Assembly: GCA_033977485.1 (NCBI GenBank)
Contig: CM066998.1
Span: forward strand, 29,203,501-29,267,500
Direction of reading: 5' to 3'
DNA length: 64,000 nucleotides
Source of the DNA: Hydrangea macrophylla
Lineage: Eukaryota; Streptophyta; Magnoliopsida; Cornales; Hydrangeaceae
The position numbers and the translations under genes were made by a program. Of the stretch, positions 1 through 12,240 are shown one piece after another; position 1 is the first letter of the stretch, and each line of letters begins with the position of its first letter. The notes under the pieces are model-generated. The model saw nothing but the letters and a program-made list of their open reading frames with translations. It was not told where the DNA came from and ran no database searches.

Positions 1-1680
1 GACCAGCGAGTATGGCGTAGCACTTGTTGAAGTCCTTACTGACGTCCGATACCCCCATAAAGCGAATGGCAGCTTCTCATGCCAATCCTTATATGTATCT
101 GTCGTCTTCCCCAAGATTGCTTTAACATTGTTATTCGCTGCCTCTACTGCTCCATTCGTTTGGGGCCTATACGGGGATGACTGATGGCGAGTGATCTTAT
201 ACTTTTCTAAGAGCGGGATAACTTCCCCCTGGAAATGACTGCCATGATCGGAGATAAACTCGCTCGGGACTCCGTATCTGCAGATTATGTTCTTCTCAAT
301 GAAACTCACCACATCTCTGGCTTTCAAAGTCGCATATGAGGCTGCTTCTACCCATTTTGTAAAATAATCGATTGCCACGATTATATACCGGTGCCCATTG
401 GAAGCCTTTGGAACTATCTCACCGATGATATCAATCCCCCATACGGAAAATGGCCAAGGGGTGGTTATGCTATAGAGCTGTGACGGTGGGGTGTGCATCA
501 AATTTGCATGAATCTGACACTTATGACACCTTCTAACATATTCACAACAGTCTTTGTCCAAGGTCGTCCAATAGTACCCTTGTCGAATGATCTTCTTCGC
601 CAGCATGTGCCAGTTCATGTGGGATCCGCATACTCCCTCATGTATTTCCTCCATCATTCTCTTAGCTTCCCTTCCATATAAACACTCCAAATTATACCCG
701 GTGTAGGACTTCTTCCACAGTTTATCCGCGCAGATCACAAATTGAGCAGCAAATCGTCGTATCGCCTTCTTGTCCTTTTCTGAGGCTCCTTCGGGGTATT
801 CTCCTCCTTTAATGAACTTCCACACGTCCATATACCAAGGCACTTCATCTTCTCTATCTATGGCTGCGATCATTTCGAATGACGGTTGATTCCTTACTTC
901 TATGGACAGCGGGATCATGGCAATTTTGGAAGGGATCTGGATCATCAAGGCTAAGGTAGCCAAAGAGTCGGCTAGTTGGTTTTCTTCACGAGGGAGGTAG
1001 TAAAAGGAAATCTTTCGGAATTGCGCTTTCAGGCTTTCCAGATAGTCATGGTAAGGTCTCAATTTCTCATGTTTTACCCTCAAATCTCCTCGGACCTGGG
1101 ATATGATCAAGTTGGAATCTCCGAAGACATCAATCCGTCCGACTTTCAAAGCCAAGGCCGCTTCCATCCCAATTATGCAAGCTTCGTACTCCGCGGTATT
1201 GTTGGTTGAGTTATACTTGAGTTTGACGGCTAGTGGGGTAGGGATCCCGTCTGGTGCTACGAGAATGATTCCAACTCCGTAACCCATTTGGTTGGCTGCT
1301 CCATCGAAGTACATCTTCCACAAATCCTCCTTAACCTCTATTATTCCTTCATCTGGGAACTTGAAGTCTCCCTTGGCCTCAGATTCTACAGCGAGGTCGG
1401 CTAAAAACTCGGCGACAACCTTTCCTTTTATGGACTTGGCGGTGATATATCTGATGTCGAACTCAGCCAACATCATGGTCCAACGGGAAATCCTACAGGT
1501 CAAGATGGGTTTTTCGAACAGGTATTTTAATGGGTCCATTCGGGATATCAGGATTACAGGGAAGGCTAGCATGTGGTGGCGGAGGCGACGGGTACACCAA
1601 ACCAAGGCCCAACAGGCCTTCTCCAAGGGTGAATACTTTAACTCATATCCTACCATTCTCTTGCTTAAGTAGTAAATGGC
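1..1680 (-). CDS. Element A pol, 3' part: RNase H, archaeal-type RNase H, integrase (partial)
   Basis: The frame downstream of the stop at 1681-1683 is open all the way to the window edge. In order it shows the first RNase H and connection (about 1680-1340), an archaeal-type RNase H with the DGAANQ, AEYEA, GDSNL and ADSLA signatures (about 1320-930), an HHCC zinc-binding integrase N-terminus (about 665-520), and a DDE core with Asp at 430-432, Asp at 247-249 and Glu at 142-144 (D-x60-D-x34-E). These spacings equal those of element H. In the family the first RNase H has lost catalytic residues and the second is thought to do the work. The integrase C-terminus is off window. It lies in frame with 1681-4998, so only one nonsense codon separates them. 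Confidence 0.9.
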
Positions 1681-4600
1681 CTACTCCACGTGCCCCTCTT
1701 CTCGTTCTTGGGCCAGCATACATCCCATTGAATCTTCGGATACAGAGAGATAAAGTAACAAAGGTCTCCCAGGCGAAGGTGGCGACAAGACAGGTGGGTT
1801 CTGGAGGTAGGTTTTGATTTTGTCGAAGGCTTGTTGACACGGGGTGTCCCAATTGAATCTCTCTCCCTTTCGGAGTAGCTTGAACAGCGGGTCGTAGGTC
1901 ATGGTGAGCTTTGAGATGAAACGACTTATAAATTGTATTCTACCTAGGAACCCTCTCAGTTCTTTCTCATTTTTCGGTGGGTTCATCTCGGTTAAGGCCT
2001 TTATTTTGGTAGGGTCCACTTCTATTCCCCTTTGGGTAATGAGAAATCCTAACAGCTTGCCAGTAGTGACTCCGAATGTGCATTTCTGCGGGTTCAGCCT
2101 CATCTTGAACTCCCTCAATCTCCCAAAGAATTTTCTCAAAGCCTCCAGGTGCCCTCCCCTCTCCTTGGATTTCACAATCATATCGTCCACATACACCTCT
2201 ACCTCTTTGTGGATCATGTCGTGCAGTAAAGTGGTGGCAGCCCTTTGATAGGTTGCGCCTGCATTCTTGAGTCCGAATGGCATGACCCCATAGCAATATG
2301 TCCCCCATGGAGTGATGAACGTGGTTTTCTCTCTATCCTCGGGAGCCATGAGGATTTGATTGTACCCGGAGAACCCATCCATGAAAGATAGAAGTTCATG
2401 TCCCGCAGTGTTATCAACCAACACGTCGATGTGGGGTAATGGGAAATCGTCTTTAGGGCTTACTTTGTTCAAATCCCGAAAATCCACGCAAACCCTAACA
2501 CGACCATCCTTCTTTGGGACAGGCACAATGTTGGCAATCCACTCGGGATACTCGATGACCATCAAGAATCCAGCTCTTAATTGCTTTTCAACCTCCTCTT
2601 TTACTTTGAGTGCCCATTCTGGCCTCATTCGCCTCAATTTTTGTTTTATAGGCTTTGAATTGGGAAAGAGGGGGATGTGGTGTTGGACTATTTTTGGATC
2701 GATACCTGGCATATCATTGTAAGACCATGCAAAAACATCTTTGAATTCATTTAATAGACTGATTAGTTCTTTACTTTCTTTATTGCTAAGTGTAGAGCCA
2801 ATGAAGACATTTTGAGGATTGTTCTCATTTCCAAGATTAATTGTTAGGGTGTCCTCAATGATTTTACATGCAGATTCTTTTTCTTTTTCAATTAGTTTTT
2901 GCAGTTCAATAGTTATTTCATGATCATCACATTCATCACATTCATTAAGCGCGTTCGAGTAGGCAGAATCAGTCATGCTTTCATTGATTTTCTTTGGAAT
3001 GATTACAACAGACATAGAAATTGAAAGACGCCTCATTTGGGCCATTACAGACTCTGGGTGTGGGGGGAACCTATCACTAGACTCAAAAACCCACTCCTTC
3101 TTGTGTTCTCCTCCCAGGCCAGTAATAAAGCATTCTTCCGGACCTCCTGTCTTGGTGATTTTCTCCATCTCTTCTTCCTCAGCCTTCCCTTCCTCACTTT
3201 CTTCACTTTCGGCAGCTTCCTCCACTATGCCCTCGACGTATTCACCTTTGGTCTTTCCGGGATCCTCCTTCACGACCTCTGCGCTCCCTTCGCTTAACGC
3301 AGAACCGTCTAGCGTACCAATCCAGTCCTTGGCGGCAACAGACTTTTCAGGCATTTGCAAAAATGGGTCTTTGTACTCAGAAAATTCATGGGAGAAGAAG
3401 ATCTCGAACCCCGGCTTCATGCACTTGTCTTTTCGGTCCATCCATGGTTCTGGGAAACCACAGAAGGGCAAATCCTCTCCTTCCTTCACGAAATACCCAT
3501 TGAGAGTCTTTAAGTAAGGGTCTAGTGGCGCATTGACGTCCTTCTTCTTTGCTCTCAGCTCCTTCTTCGTTGGCTGATACCCTAGACCGTGAGTGTGAGT
3601 CTGAGTAGGGATTCTTGGAGCCTCTGCCAGGCCCTGAAGATTCTTCCCCAACCCCAATCCTGGAAAGAAGCCCATTTTCTTCATGATTCCGGCGATAACT
3701 GGACTAGCATACTGATCGAAATGGGGCGGTAGGGACTCTCCCGACTTTCCTTCTTCTATCACGCTTATGAACTCGAATCCTCCCATTTTCGCTTCTTCTT
3801 CTTGCAACTGTAATTCTAGGACCGGTGCACTTGACGATGCTTCAGATGAACGAACCCAACTGTCCCCGAGGATTTCACAGACTTTGTTTTCCCAGACATA
3901 CTTAACCTTTTGATGGATCGTCGATGGTATAGCGCCCAAACTGTCCAACCAAGGCCTTCCCAGCAGCAGATTGAAAGAAGCGGGGATATCGATGATTTGG
4001 AACTCAGCTTCTTTGTCCATCGGCCCGATAGCGAGATTAAGAAAGATAATGCCCATGATTGCCCTTTGGGTGTTGTCATATGCCCGGACTTTCTGTTGAG
4101 ACGGCACGAAGGAAGATTCATCTAAGCCCATCCGCTTGGCTGTGCGGAAGGGACATACATTAAGAACAGACCCGTTGTCAACAAGACAAGTGGGCACGGT
4201 GTTCCCCAAACATTCAACGGTGATATACAGCGGCTTGTTGAGCGTAGGCCCTCCCAGAGGTAAGTCACTCGATGAAAAGGTGATGGCCGAAGTCGGAATC
4301 TTGCCGATCAATCCTATGAGGTCTTCCGAGGTGGTGTCGATAGACACGTTAGCTTGATTCAGAGCGTCTAGGATCGCCTGCCTATGGCGTTTGGAGGCAA
4401 TCAGCAACCCCCAGACAGTGATGTTAGCCTGAGTCTTCTTCATTTGCTTTAGGACCCGATCCTCTTCTTCTTCCTCGTTCATTTTTCCTTTCCCTTTCTC
4501 CAACTCCCTCCCCGGGTGATCTTCCTCTAATTCATGCGGCTTAAAGTGCCTACCAGATCGAGTCAAATGGTCGATTTCTTCTTTTGCCCAAATATTGTCG

Positions 4601-4998
4601 GCTTCTGAAACGGTCTTTGAGTCCTCTCTTGCCTCTTCGTCGCTTTGATACCATAGATCATCCTCTCCTACCCAGTCTATGTTCCGATCATTGCTTTCTT
4701 GGACCCACCAATCTGACTGCCTCGTCACTTCGTTTTCCCATATCCCTGGCTGGCTTCCAAGCATGCAGATCCCTGAATTTTCTGGCAACTGATAGAACTT
4801 CTTTGGCTCTCCGACCTTTGTGATTAGCTTGGACGGATCGAATGCCGCTTCTTCTACCCCTAAGAAATAAAGACCCCGCAGCGGTGGCACAGCACGATGG
4901 TTCGGCAGAGGATTCTTGGTGACATTGGGGGCTTTGACAGGTGGCTCGGATATCACTTTGTTGTCAATGAGGTCCTGGATTTTGTGCCTTAATCTCAT
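1681..4998 (-). pseudogene. Element A pol, 5' part: aspartic protease, G-patch, reverse transcriptase
   Basis: This is a 1,105-codon open stretch, but the Met at 4998 is only the first Met after a TAA at 5026-5028; the real start is gag at 6219. It begins just after the gag zinc-binding motif. The protease has a VDNGS active site (Asp codon 4177-4179) in place of the usual DTG or DSG, followed by an LLGRPWL flap-like segment. A glycine-rich G-patch-like segment with GFFPGLGLGKNL lies at about 3690-3570, then a long acidic linker. The RT has VPKKDGR, FMDGFSGYNQI and YVDD (2182-2193). It ends at TAG 1681-1683, where the polyprotein would continue into RNase H. The frame is probably not expressed as a full product. 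Confidence 0.88.
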
Positions 4999-5025
4999 GC
5001 ATCGATCCGTCGAGTGGCCCTTTTG

Positions 5026-6219
5026 TTAATGATACTTGCAGTAGAGATCTCCCTTGAAGTGTGGTGGGAGTGGACTCGGCGGGGGTCGAGGTTCTAGCTG
5101 ACGGAGATGCCCTTTTGCTAACAGCCTATCGAGGGCGGTTGATAGTGACACTCCCAAATCCGAAAACTTCCTCAGTGGCTTGTCCTCTCCTCCTCTTGGA
5201 TGGTTTCTGGTGATATCGAACTTTCTCTCAGGCTCGCTAAGTGCATTGACATCGGTGGGGCCAGAGTGACCCCCCGAGTGCCCTCCATTTGATCCATAAC
5301 TGGGCCTCCGATATCAGTTCTGTGGCTACTCCTTTTTGATTGTTCCTTCTTGAATTGCATCTTCGATTCTTGTCCCCACGTCGAACACCTCAGCAAAGGT
5401 GTTGATTGACTGAAATCTCATCTTCTCCTGATAAACTGGCTGCAGATTCTTCATCAGCATTCGGATCTGGTCTTTCTCAGACGGCCTTTGTACCATCTTC
5501 GCGGCTTTCCCCCTCCATCGACTTAGATACTCAGAAAATGATTCCTTGTTCCCTTGCCTTGTTGTTTCCAAATCTCAGATAGTAACATCCAAATCCTGAT
5601 TGTATTCGTATTGTGCCACAAATGCCTTAATCACTTCTTCCCATACTCTGGTCTTGCTTGGCTCAAGCGTAAGGTACCATGACAGAGCAGCTCCTGTTAA
5701 GGTTTGCTGAAATAGAACAGCCATCATGGTAGTGCTCAGTCCACTAGGCTGAAAAGCTCCTATGCACATTCGGACATGACTGTGGGGATTGCCTGTGCCA
5801 TCAAACTTATCAAAAACTGGCATTTTGAAACCAGCCGGCAGCGTTTCGTGGACTCCGTCATACAATCCTTCCAGTTCCATCAGATAGGTATCCACTCCCT
5901 AAGCCTTGCGCATTACCCTTTCCAACTTTTCTATCTTCTCGGTCAACAGCTTCTCCTTCTCATCTTTCTCTCTGTCCCTGTTGGCTCTTAGTGCATCATT
6001 CCAATGTGCCTCTTGATCGTCGAACCAATCTCCGTCTCCTCCTCCCAAAGGCGGATCTACAATAGGTGGAATTACATGCGGCGGCGCCCGGCGATTCAGC
6101 TCCTCTATCATTCCCATCATGCTGTTCATGTTCTCGGCCTGTCTCCTCATCTGTTCCGCTTGCTGTTCGACTAGTACCCTTAATCCGGTTATCTCTTCGT
6201 TGTTTCTTTCTTCGGCCAT
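5026..6219 (-). pseudogene. Element A gag, broken by five stop codons
   Basis: The start ATG is at 6217-6219, chosen because element B has the same MAEERNNEE start. The N-terminus is a Gln/Met-rich coiled coil, followed by the retrotransposon gag core (about 5890-5400: FDGTGNPHSHV, GAALSWYL, FVAQYEYNQD). The end carries a C-x2-H-x4-H-x4-C type knuckle near 5040-5000. In-frame stops are TAG 5899-5901, TGA 5575-5577, TAG 5326-5328, TGA 5314-5316 and TAA 5026-5028. Where element B can be aligned it has Gln or Arg, so C-to-T change on the coding strand explains most of them. No frameshift was seen. Confidence 0.88.
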
Positions 6220-7371
6220 GTTAGCGTATCCTCTCCTTACAAGTCTTGCCGTAGGATCCCTGAACCACGCTTGATTGGCTATCTTTGCTCCTACAGCAGA
6301 TTTTAAGTTTTATTATTATTTCCTTAGAATACCTTTTACCTTTATTTCAGCAAAACGTTCATTTTGTATGTCATGCGGATGTAATGCATGTGTGCGTGTG
6401 TGCCTACTCTATATGCCAAAGAAAGCGAAAAAATCTAACCCTAACACATAAACACATAAGCACGTAAAATCCTTACCTATGTCAAGTACGATGATTTCTC
6501 CATTCGTTGTGACCTCTTTTTACCCCTTCGATGTCTGGAAATTTTTAGGGTTTTCGAAATTCATTTGAAAAGCATTTCTGATGAAATCTTTAGAAAACGA
6601 TTTTCAAGAATTTTGGATCTAGCTTTTCAACAAGTGATTGGGTTGAAAATATTTTTTTTTTTTTTTTTTTTTGTTTTGAAAAGCATGAATTTTTCGAAAT
6701 CTTGATTTTGAAATCCCCCAAATCCTTTGAAATAGCGGTTTTGAATAAAGGCCGAGGAAATCTTATTCTTCGAAGGCTGATTTTAAAATTCTCAGGGTAG
6801 AAGGGTCATGTGATAAGATCATCATCGTACTTTTCATGATTTTGGATACATACAAGGTCAATGATGCTTAGCTAACGTGATATAAGAAGTGTAATCTTAT
6901 AATCAAGGTTCGGCATGTTCTCCAAATGTCGTGGAACATGAAGAGAAATTGCTAAAAGGTGATTGAAAGATTATATGTCTTTCATCAAGTAAGTATCGTC
7001 ATCATCTCAAGTAATCCCCTCCGGGCATACAAAACTTCTAGCACATAAATCCTAATCAAGAATTGATTTCCTAAAATTGAAAGGTTCTACAGAAGCTAAT
7101 ATGCAAAAGCTGGGTTTTGGTCAAGTAAGGGACCCTTGACACACATCTGATAGGATGCTTAATATACCAAATCATGGTACGAGATCAAGGGTGATCACAC
7201 AGTCCCATGATAACTTGACCGACCGGGTTGCTCCGAGCCTCCAAGGTCATAGTTCCGTGCAATCGACTGGCTGGACTTGCAAGTGAAATGCAACAGGCAC
7301 ACAAAGATTGATTAATTCGATTAAAAGGATGTTTTCAAGTCTAATCCTCAAGTGAACCCAAAATCAGAATT
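6220..7371 (-). other. Element A untranslated leader between primer site and gag
   Basis: About 1.15 kb with no supported gene. It is AT-rich, with a run of about 21 T on the plus strand at 6652-6672. The same leader, diverged, occurs in element B at 13775-14826. No extra open frame precedes gag, which argues against assigning the element to Ogre. Such long leaders are usual in Tat elements. Confidence 0.75.
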
Positions 7372-7422
7372 CTGGTCTGCGAAACCAGAGATTCTGGGTT
7401 CGATTCCCCAGTAGAGTCGCCA
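7372..7422 (-). other. Element A primer-binding site extended to a whole tRNA 3' half
   Basis: The plus strand carries a tRNA-like 3' half: anticodon stem CTGGT/ACCAG (7372-7376, 7384-7388) around a 7-nt loop CTGCGAA, a 5-nt variable loop AGATT, a T-arm with TTCGATT (7399-7405) and stem CTGGG/CCCAG with one extra T, acceptor strand TAGAGTC, discriminator G and CCA (ending 7422). The element strand is its complement, so it is a primer-binding site. The anticodon reads GCG, one base from the plant tRNA-Arg ACG, and the whole stretch resembles that tRNA as I know it. Ordinary primer sites cover only about 18 nt. Three bases separate it from the LTR end at 7426. Confidence 0.8.
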
Positions 7423-7627
7423 GATTGTGGATATCGCAGGTTGACTTACCCACAGCTTTTCAAAATCAAATTCAAAAACAAAATGAGTCGCCACTTAATT
7501 TTTAAAAGGAAAATTAAGAAACCATTTTAAAAGCAAACTGATCTTTTAGAAACCAGAGATTAACTAGGTCCGGGGATTATGGAATGAGAGAGGAAGGAGC
7601 CCATCGGACTAAAACACCCTCTCTTAT

Positions 7628-7643
7628 CCTATCTTGCAATAGG
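7628..7643 (-). promoter_or_regulatory. Conserved LTR stem-loop (element A copy)
   Basis: On the element strand the stem is CCTATT/GATAGG with loop GCAA, a GNRA-type tetraloop closed by a U-G pair. It lies upstream of GGGTGTTTTAGTC. The same 16-nt structure at the same place occurs in the LTRs of B, H and I with different stem bases that still pair. Confidence 0.6.
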
Positions 7644-9691
7644 CCTTTACTCAACATCCTTTTAATCAAATTTATTAATCTAAGCATGCCCTCAACTAAT
7701 AGATATATACATATACATCACAAAAGCATGTCCAAAGGGTATAAAATTGCAATTGACAAAATATCATTCAAAAGCCACGTAATTCAGGTAACAAGCGATA
7801 TGATATGCAATAGGGAACAAGTGAACTTACCCGAGATCCAGCAGCGATAATAAACGTGCAATGCATGCGAATAAAAGAAAATCCTAAAAGAGTCTCTAAT
7901 CACAAATACACATAAGGCAAAACCTAATTCTAAGGTGTCGCGCATTAAGTCGAAAAATAATAAAAACAAGAAATTAAGATAAACTAAAGAGGAACTCTAG
8001 AAATTGTACCTTAATAACGCTACAAAACAAAGGGTTAGTCCACATGATATGCAAAATACAATGTTAAAAATGACAATCCTAAATTTCTAGCTTGCATCTA
8101 TCCAAAGCAAATAAGTCTTAATTACAAGTGTCGAATCATATAGATGAATATGTACATGGACAAGGGTAAACTATGAAATACTCTTAAACTTTGAATTCAA
8201 GCTCAACTAATCATTATCAAAGCACGGTTTAAGCCCTAGATCATAGAAAAGTCATTTAGACCCTTGTTTACAAAGTAAGTCAAATGTGTCATAAAACTCT
8301 GAAAATTGCAGAGAGCAGACCCGAACTTAAAAGAAATAAAAAGCATATCTCCCATGCTTTGATCTTGATGATTTTTGGACTCAATATGCCTCTGTGAGCC
8401 TAGTTTTCAAATCAAAAAGAAAATCAAAATTCCAACGGTCGGATCTCCGGGAATATGAAAAATACTAGACATCACTCAGCACTTTACAACTTTCTGTCCA
8501 GAATTCTTGCACGATTTATTAAAAATAGCAAAAAAATCCGAATTGCTTTGTTCTTTTTAGGGTGACTTCCTAACACATTAATCTTCATAGAAAAAATTAT
8601 TTGGGGTCATAAACACTTTATTAGAACTCTGATTTAATTGTTTCAAAAGAGTGTCACTGTTCTGAAACTATTCTGAAATTCTGGGCAAATTGTATTTGTG
8701 TCACAAAACTCATGATCAAACCATGCTAAACATGAAACCACCTTAAAACAAAAAATTACAGTGGTAGAATATTGTGTAATTGACACTTTCCCATTGGTTT
8801 CATTTGATTTCAACGGTTAGATTTTGTCACGCCCCGGAGCAGCATAAATAGAGAAAAATAAATTTCCTTTATGGGTCCATAGGGAATGACGGGTGAATAA
8901 CCGCATTGTCATCTAATCAAACCAACAACACCATGATAGGGAGGAATGCTATTCATAGAACATATCTTATTAACATAATCAGAGGCTACAGCGGAAACTA
9001 TAAAAGGTATGAAAGCAACAGATGCCCAAGTACCAATTATAAAAGTCTACTAACACTATTACAACAGCTGGCTTATAGTCTCAAGCCTATAACAATAACA
9101 ACAACAGATATACAAACTAACTATATAAAGCAGCACATCTTCGTCTTCCAGCCTTCAGCTCCAAGTCTGGAAGAACTATAAGTCTTCAGTCCTCAAGACC
9201 TACAAATCCCTAGACATTGGAATGTCCAGGGCATAAACGCCATCAGCTTTGAATACAAAGCTGAGTGAGTACATTAAACAACACTCCTCACCGCTATTGT
9301 TCAGCATCTTAAAATGCGGTTAATCTCTTAACAATGGCGTCACTCACGGACATAGCAAAGGTCTCATTAAACTATGCATTAATCAAAGGTAACAGGAATA
9401 ACAGGAAGCATGGTAATGACAAAGACAAGGATCATGGTATAATATCTTATCACATATTCATCAAATCCATGCATGTAACCCATGCATCCACCCATGCATC
9501 TACCTTTACGTCGGGACGCTGAATCCACAACTGAACCTTTATCTCATCATATCCGTACTCATATTCATATCTCTATCCATCTCTGTATCCATACGTCAAT
9601 CCCATCATTCCAATCTGAAAACCATTAGTCGATACAGTAATGCCAATCGGAATCATCCGACTAAGCAATAGATCCCACAATCCCTTGATAG

Positions 9692-9885
9692 GGTTACCGG
9701 TCGTCTACACGGTACCACCTATCTGTAAACGATAGAACGGCACATCGGACGTCTTCAACGATGCGTATACCCTCACTGGTCGTCTACACAGCTGAGAATA
9801 CATTAGAGCACTAGCCGGACGTCTTCAACGGTACACTGGACGTCTTCAACAGTGCATACGCATCACTGGACGTCTTCAACAGTGA
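9692..9885. repeat. Array of six constant-loop hairpins in G1
   Basis: Six inverted repeats share a loop close to GACGTCTTCAA or GTCGTCTACA while their stems differ yet remain complementary: ACCG/CGGT (9696), CATCG/CGATG (9743), CTG/CAG extended by CTCA/TGAG (9772), CCG/CGG (9815), CACTG/CAGTG (9834) and TCACTG/CAGTGA (9863). No coding frame is supported. Confidence 0.8.
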
Positions 9886-10356
9886 GAGGCGCACTAGGAA
9901 CTCTAACCATCCCACGTCCACCCGACTCGTCAGTCGTTGATCCCACGGATCCAAGTACACATATCTCATTATTCCATATAAATCACATATCCCATTTCTC
10001 ATCATATCTTCTCATCTCTTCATATCAATATCCCATTTCTCATCAGATCTTCTTACCTCTTCACATCACTATCCCATGCATGCTGACACATGTTGTGAAA
10101 TGCTCATATACTAAGTACAGGAAATACCACATGCTCTGTATTCAATATATCTACTCATTTCTGATTATTAACATGCTGTCGTGTTCCGTTCTACTATTCA
10201 GTTTGACAATAACATATGGCAGTTAAACAATTCATCTCATAACAGGGTTGCACTATCTCTTCAATTAACAATATCACATATTAAAGCATGGATCAACATT
10301 TAATCAACTAAACAGTTCATATAATAAACAACAGGAAATAAACATGTTCTGCAAGG

Positions 10357-10525
10357 TTCGATCGATTGAGGTCCTCTCGATCGATTGAAGTCAAACGAAG
10401 TTCGATCGATCGATCGAAGTCAGTTCGATCGCTCGAGGAAATTCGTTTCGATCGATCGAAGTTCCTTCGATCGATTGAGGAAGCGGTAAGTTCGATCGAT
10501 CGAGAATAGTTCGATCGCTCGAACA
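10357..10525. repeat. CGATCGATCG palindrome array in G1
   Basis: About nine copies of TTCGATCGATCGA and close variants in 170 bp, spaced 15-25 bp. In the inferred minus orientation it lies downstream of the TATA candidate. Similar arrays occur in the LTRs of C and D. Confidence 0.85.
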
Positions 10526-10930
10526 TCATCTTCTACCCAGAAACTGGGCAGCGACGAACAAAGATCTCGGGGTCACAATATACACGTTCTAAACTGCATA
10601 TAAACATACTAAAGTCATCCCTTGAGTGAGTTAATGAACTCACCTCTCTCCGGTGGTCCGGTGGCGGCGTTCGAAGCTCCGTGGTGGCGGCGGCGGCTAT
10701 GGTGAGCTCGTTCTCTCCCTCCTTCTTCTCTTTCTCTCCTCTTCTCCTCTCTGTCTCTGTTCTCTTATTCTTCTGCTCCTCTCCTCTTCTTCTTCTCCTT
10801 CTCTCCACCCGAGAGTGTGTGTGTGTAGTATATATATACAATATATATATGTGTGTATATATATAAGAGAGAATATGCATCTCTCTCTCCCAAGGCTGCC
10901 AAAACATGGCCCAAGGCCACAAATGAACAA

Positions 10931-11192
10931 GTATATATAAGGGTTAAGAGTGCCACACGTTCAAAGCTGAAGGAAAGAAGAAAATGTTTCTCAGCTTATG
11001 TCAATCGATTGGACTCTATGTCAATCGATTGAAGACAGATATTTGATGTCAATCGATTGAAGAAGATGGCAATCGATTGGGATGTTGACACGTCATCACT
11101 TTTAGTCGGTAGAATGTCAATCGATTGGGAACATGTCAATCGATTGGTATCTGAAAAGTGTCAATCAATTGGGAAAACTTATCAATCGATTG
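10931..11192 (-). promoter_or_regulatory. Candidate G1 promoter: CAATCGATTG array plus TATA box
   Basis: Seven exact CAATCGATTG palindromes (first 11002-11011, last 11183-11192) and one variant with CAATCAATTG at about 11162 lie just upstream, in minus orientation, of TTATATATAC at 10940-10931. The LTR start would be 11284, so the TATA box sits about 345 bp in. Confidence 0.55.
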
Positions 11193-12240
11193 GTATCAAA
11201 ATTCACCAAAAGGGAGAGAAAGTTATACGAGTATAGAAATGAAATACCAGGTCTTATTAATATACAAAAATACAGGGTATTACAGATTTCGAACTAAAAA
11301 TCTTTGATCAAAAACAGTTTGTGGATTCACTGTTTTTACTTTGCTAGTTCAATTTTTATTTGGTAACTCCAACTATTAAACCATGAAGTTGAGTTGAACC
11401 AAACCACTTCTCTTACCATTTGATGGCCATTAGAGACTATAAACCTTTATTCTTCATAGATTTCAAATGAAATATGGATAGACTTCATGAAATCTATAAG
11501 ATAAGGAATCTAAACCATGGAGATGGGTTTAGACTCAAAACTACATTCTCCTACCATTTGATGGTCATTGGAGGGGGAGACATGACTATGACTCATGAGT
11601 CCTAAAGGAATATAGAAGGGATTCCTCAAGACATCAAGTTTAGAAGACCCAACTCATGAATATGGACTTGGATCCTCTTATGAAGTGGTAATTAAACTTT
11701 GACTCCTATGTGAAGCACAAGCCTACATGGGATTCAAAAGATCATGCTCAAGAGATCAAAAGAGATATTGAAGATCTCCAAGACCTTCAAGAGAAAAATA
11801 TAAACAAAGAAAGTGGAAGAAAGTAATATGGAAACAAAAGAAGCTCCTAAGTTTACTTGATAAACAAAGAAGATAGTGAAAGATTTTGGGATTGGAGATT
11901 TTAAAAGAAAGAAGAATAAGCCAATAATCTATAGTTAGAGGATCACCTCAAAATTATCCTCAAAGTTTTCTTTTCTTTGAAGATCTTCCAAGCTCTTCTC
12001 TCTAATTCTCTAAACACTCTCTTTTCTAAAAAAATGTTGGTGCAATGGAAGTATTTTTTGCATTTAATCTCTCTCCCAATATGTTTCTTGATGTTCTTCT
12101 TGGTCTCCCTCCTTTTAGGAAGATCCCTTCTCTTTTATAAGCAAAATTACCAGGTATTTTTGGTGAATTTCGGAGTAAAAAACAGGTGTAATTCTCTCAT
12201 TTGTTGGTACAATGTGTACTTTCTGAAATTATGCAGACTG

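Larger units (their letters stand above)
8825..11284 (-). mobile_element. Solo LTR G1, chromovirus-like terminal motifs
   Basis: A 2,460-bp unit starting TGTCACGCCCCGG and ending GGGTATTACA on the plus strand, with perfect TG...CA ends and a 5-bp duplication, and no internal region: a solo LTR left by LTR-LTR recombination. I infer minus orientation because TGTAATACCC starts and CGGGGCGTGACA ends are the usual order in plant gypsy LTRs, and because this puts a TATA box (10940-10931) downstream of a palindrome array. It also holds a hairpin array (9692-9885) and a CT-rich and TA-rich microsatellite (10700-10870). No gene is supported. The relative G2 lies at 40623-63020. Confidence 0.9.
8820..11289. 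repeat. 5-bp target site duplication GATTT around solo LTR G1
   Basis: GATTT at 8820-8824 and again at 11285-11289. The uninterrupted sequence of the related LTR of element B (about 16085-16145) reads straight through this point, which gives the empty site. Confidence 0.93.

Noticed and set aside
2975..3517. Plus-strand frames opposite the pol of A (also 1292-1672, 1901-2248)
   Set aside because: Shadows of the minus-strand polyprotein; no domain of their own.
7372..7422. A functional tRNA-Arg gene
   Set aside because: Only the 3' half is present, it includes genomic CCA, and it sits three bases from an LTR; it is a primer site.
6220..7425. Element A as an Ogre element
   Set aside because: Ogre carries an extra frame between the 5' LTR and gag; none is visible in A, B or H.
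10533..10956. Overlapping frames on both strands in G1
   Set aside because: Low-complexity CT and TA microsatellite translation.
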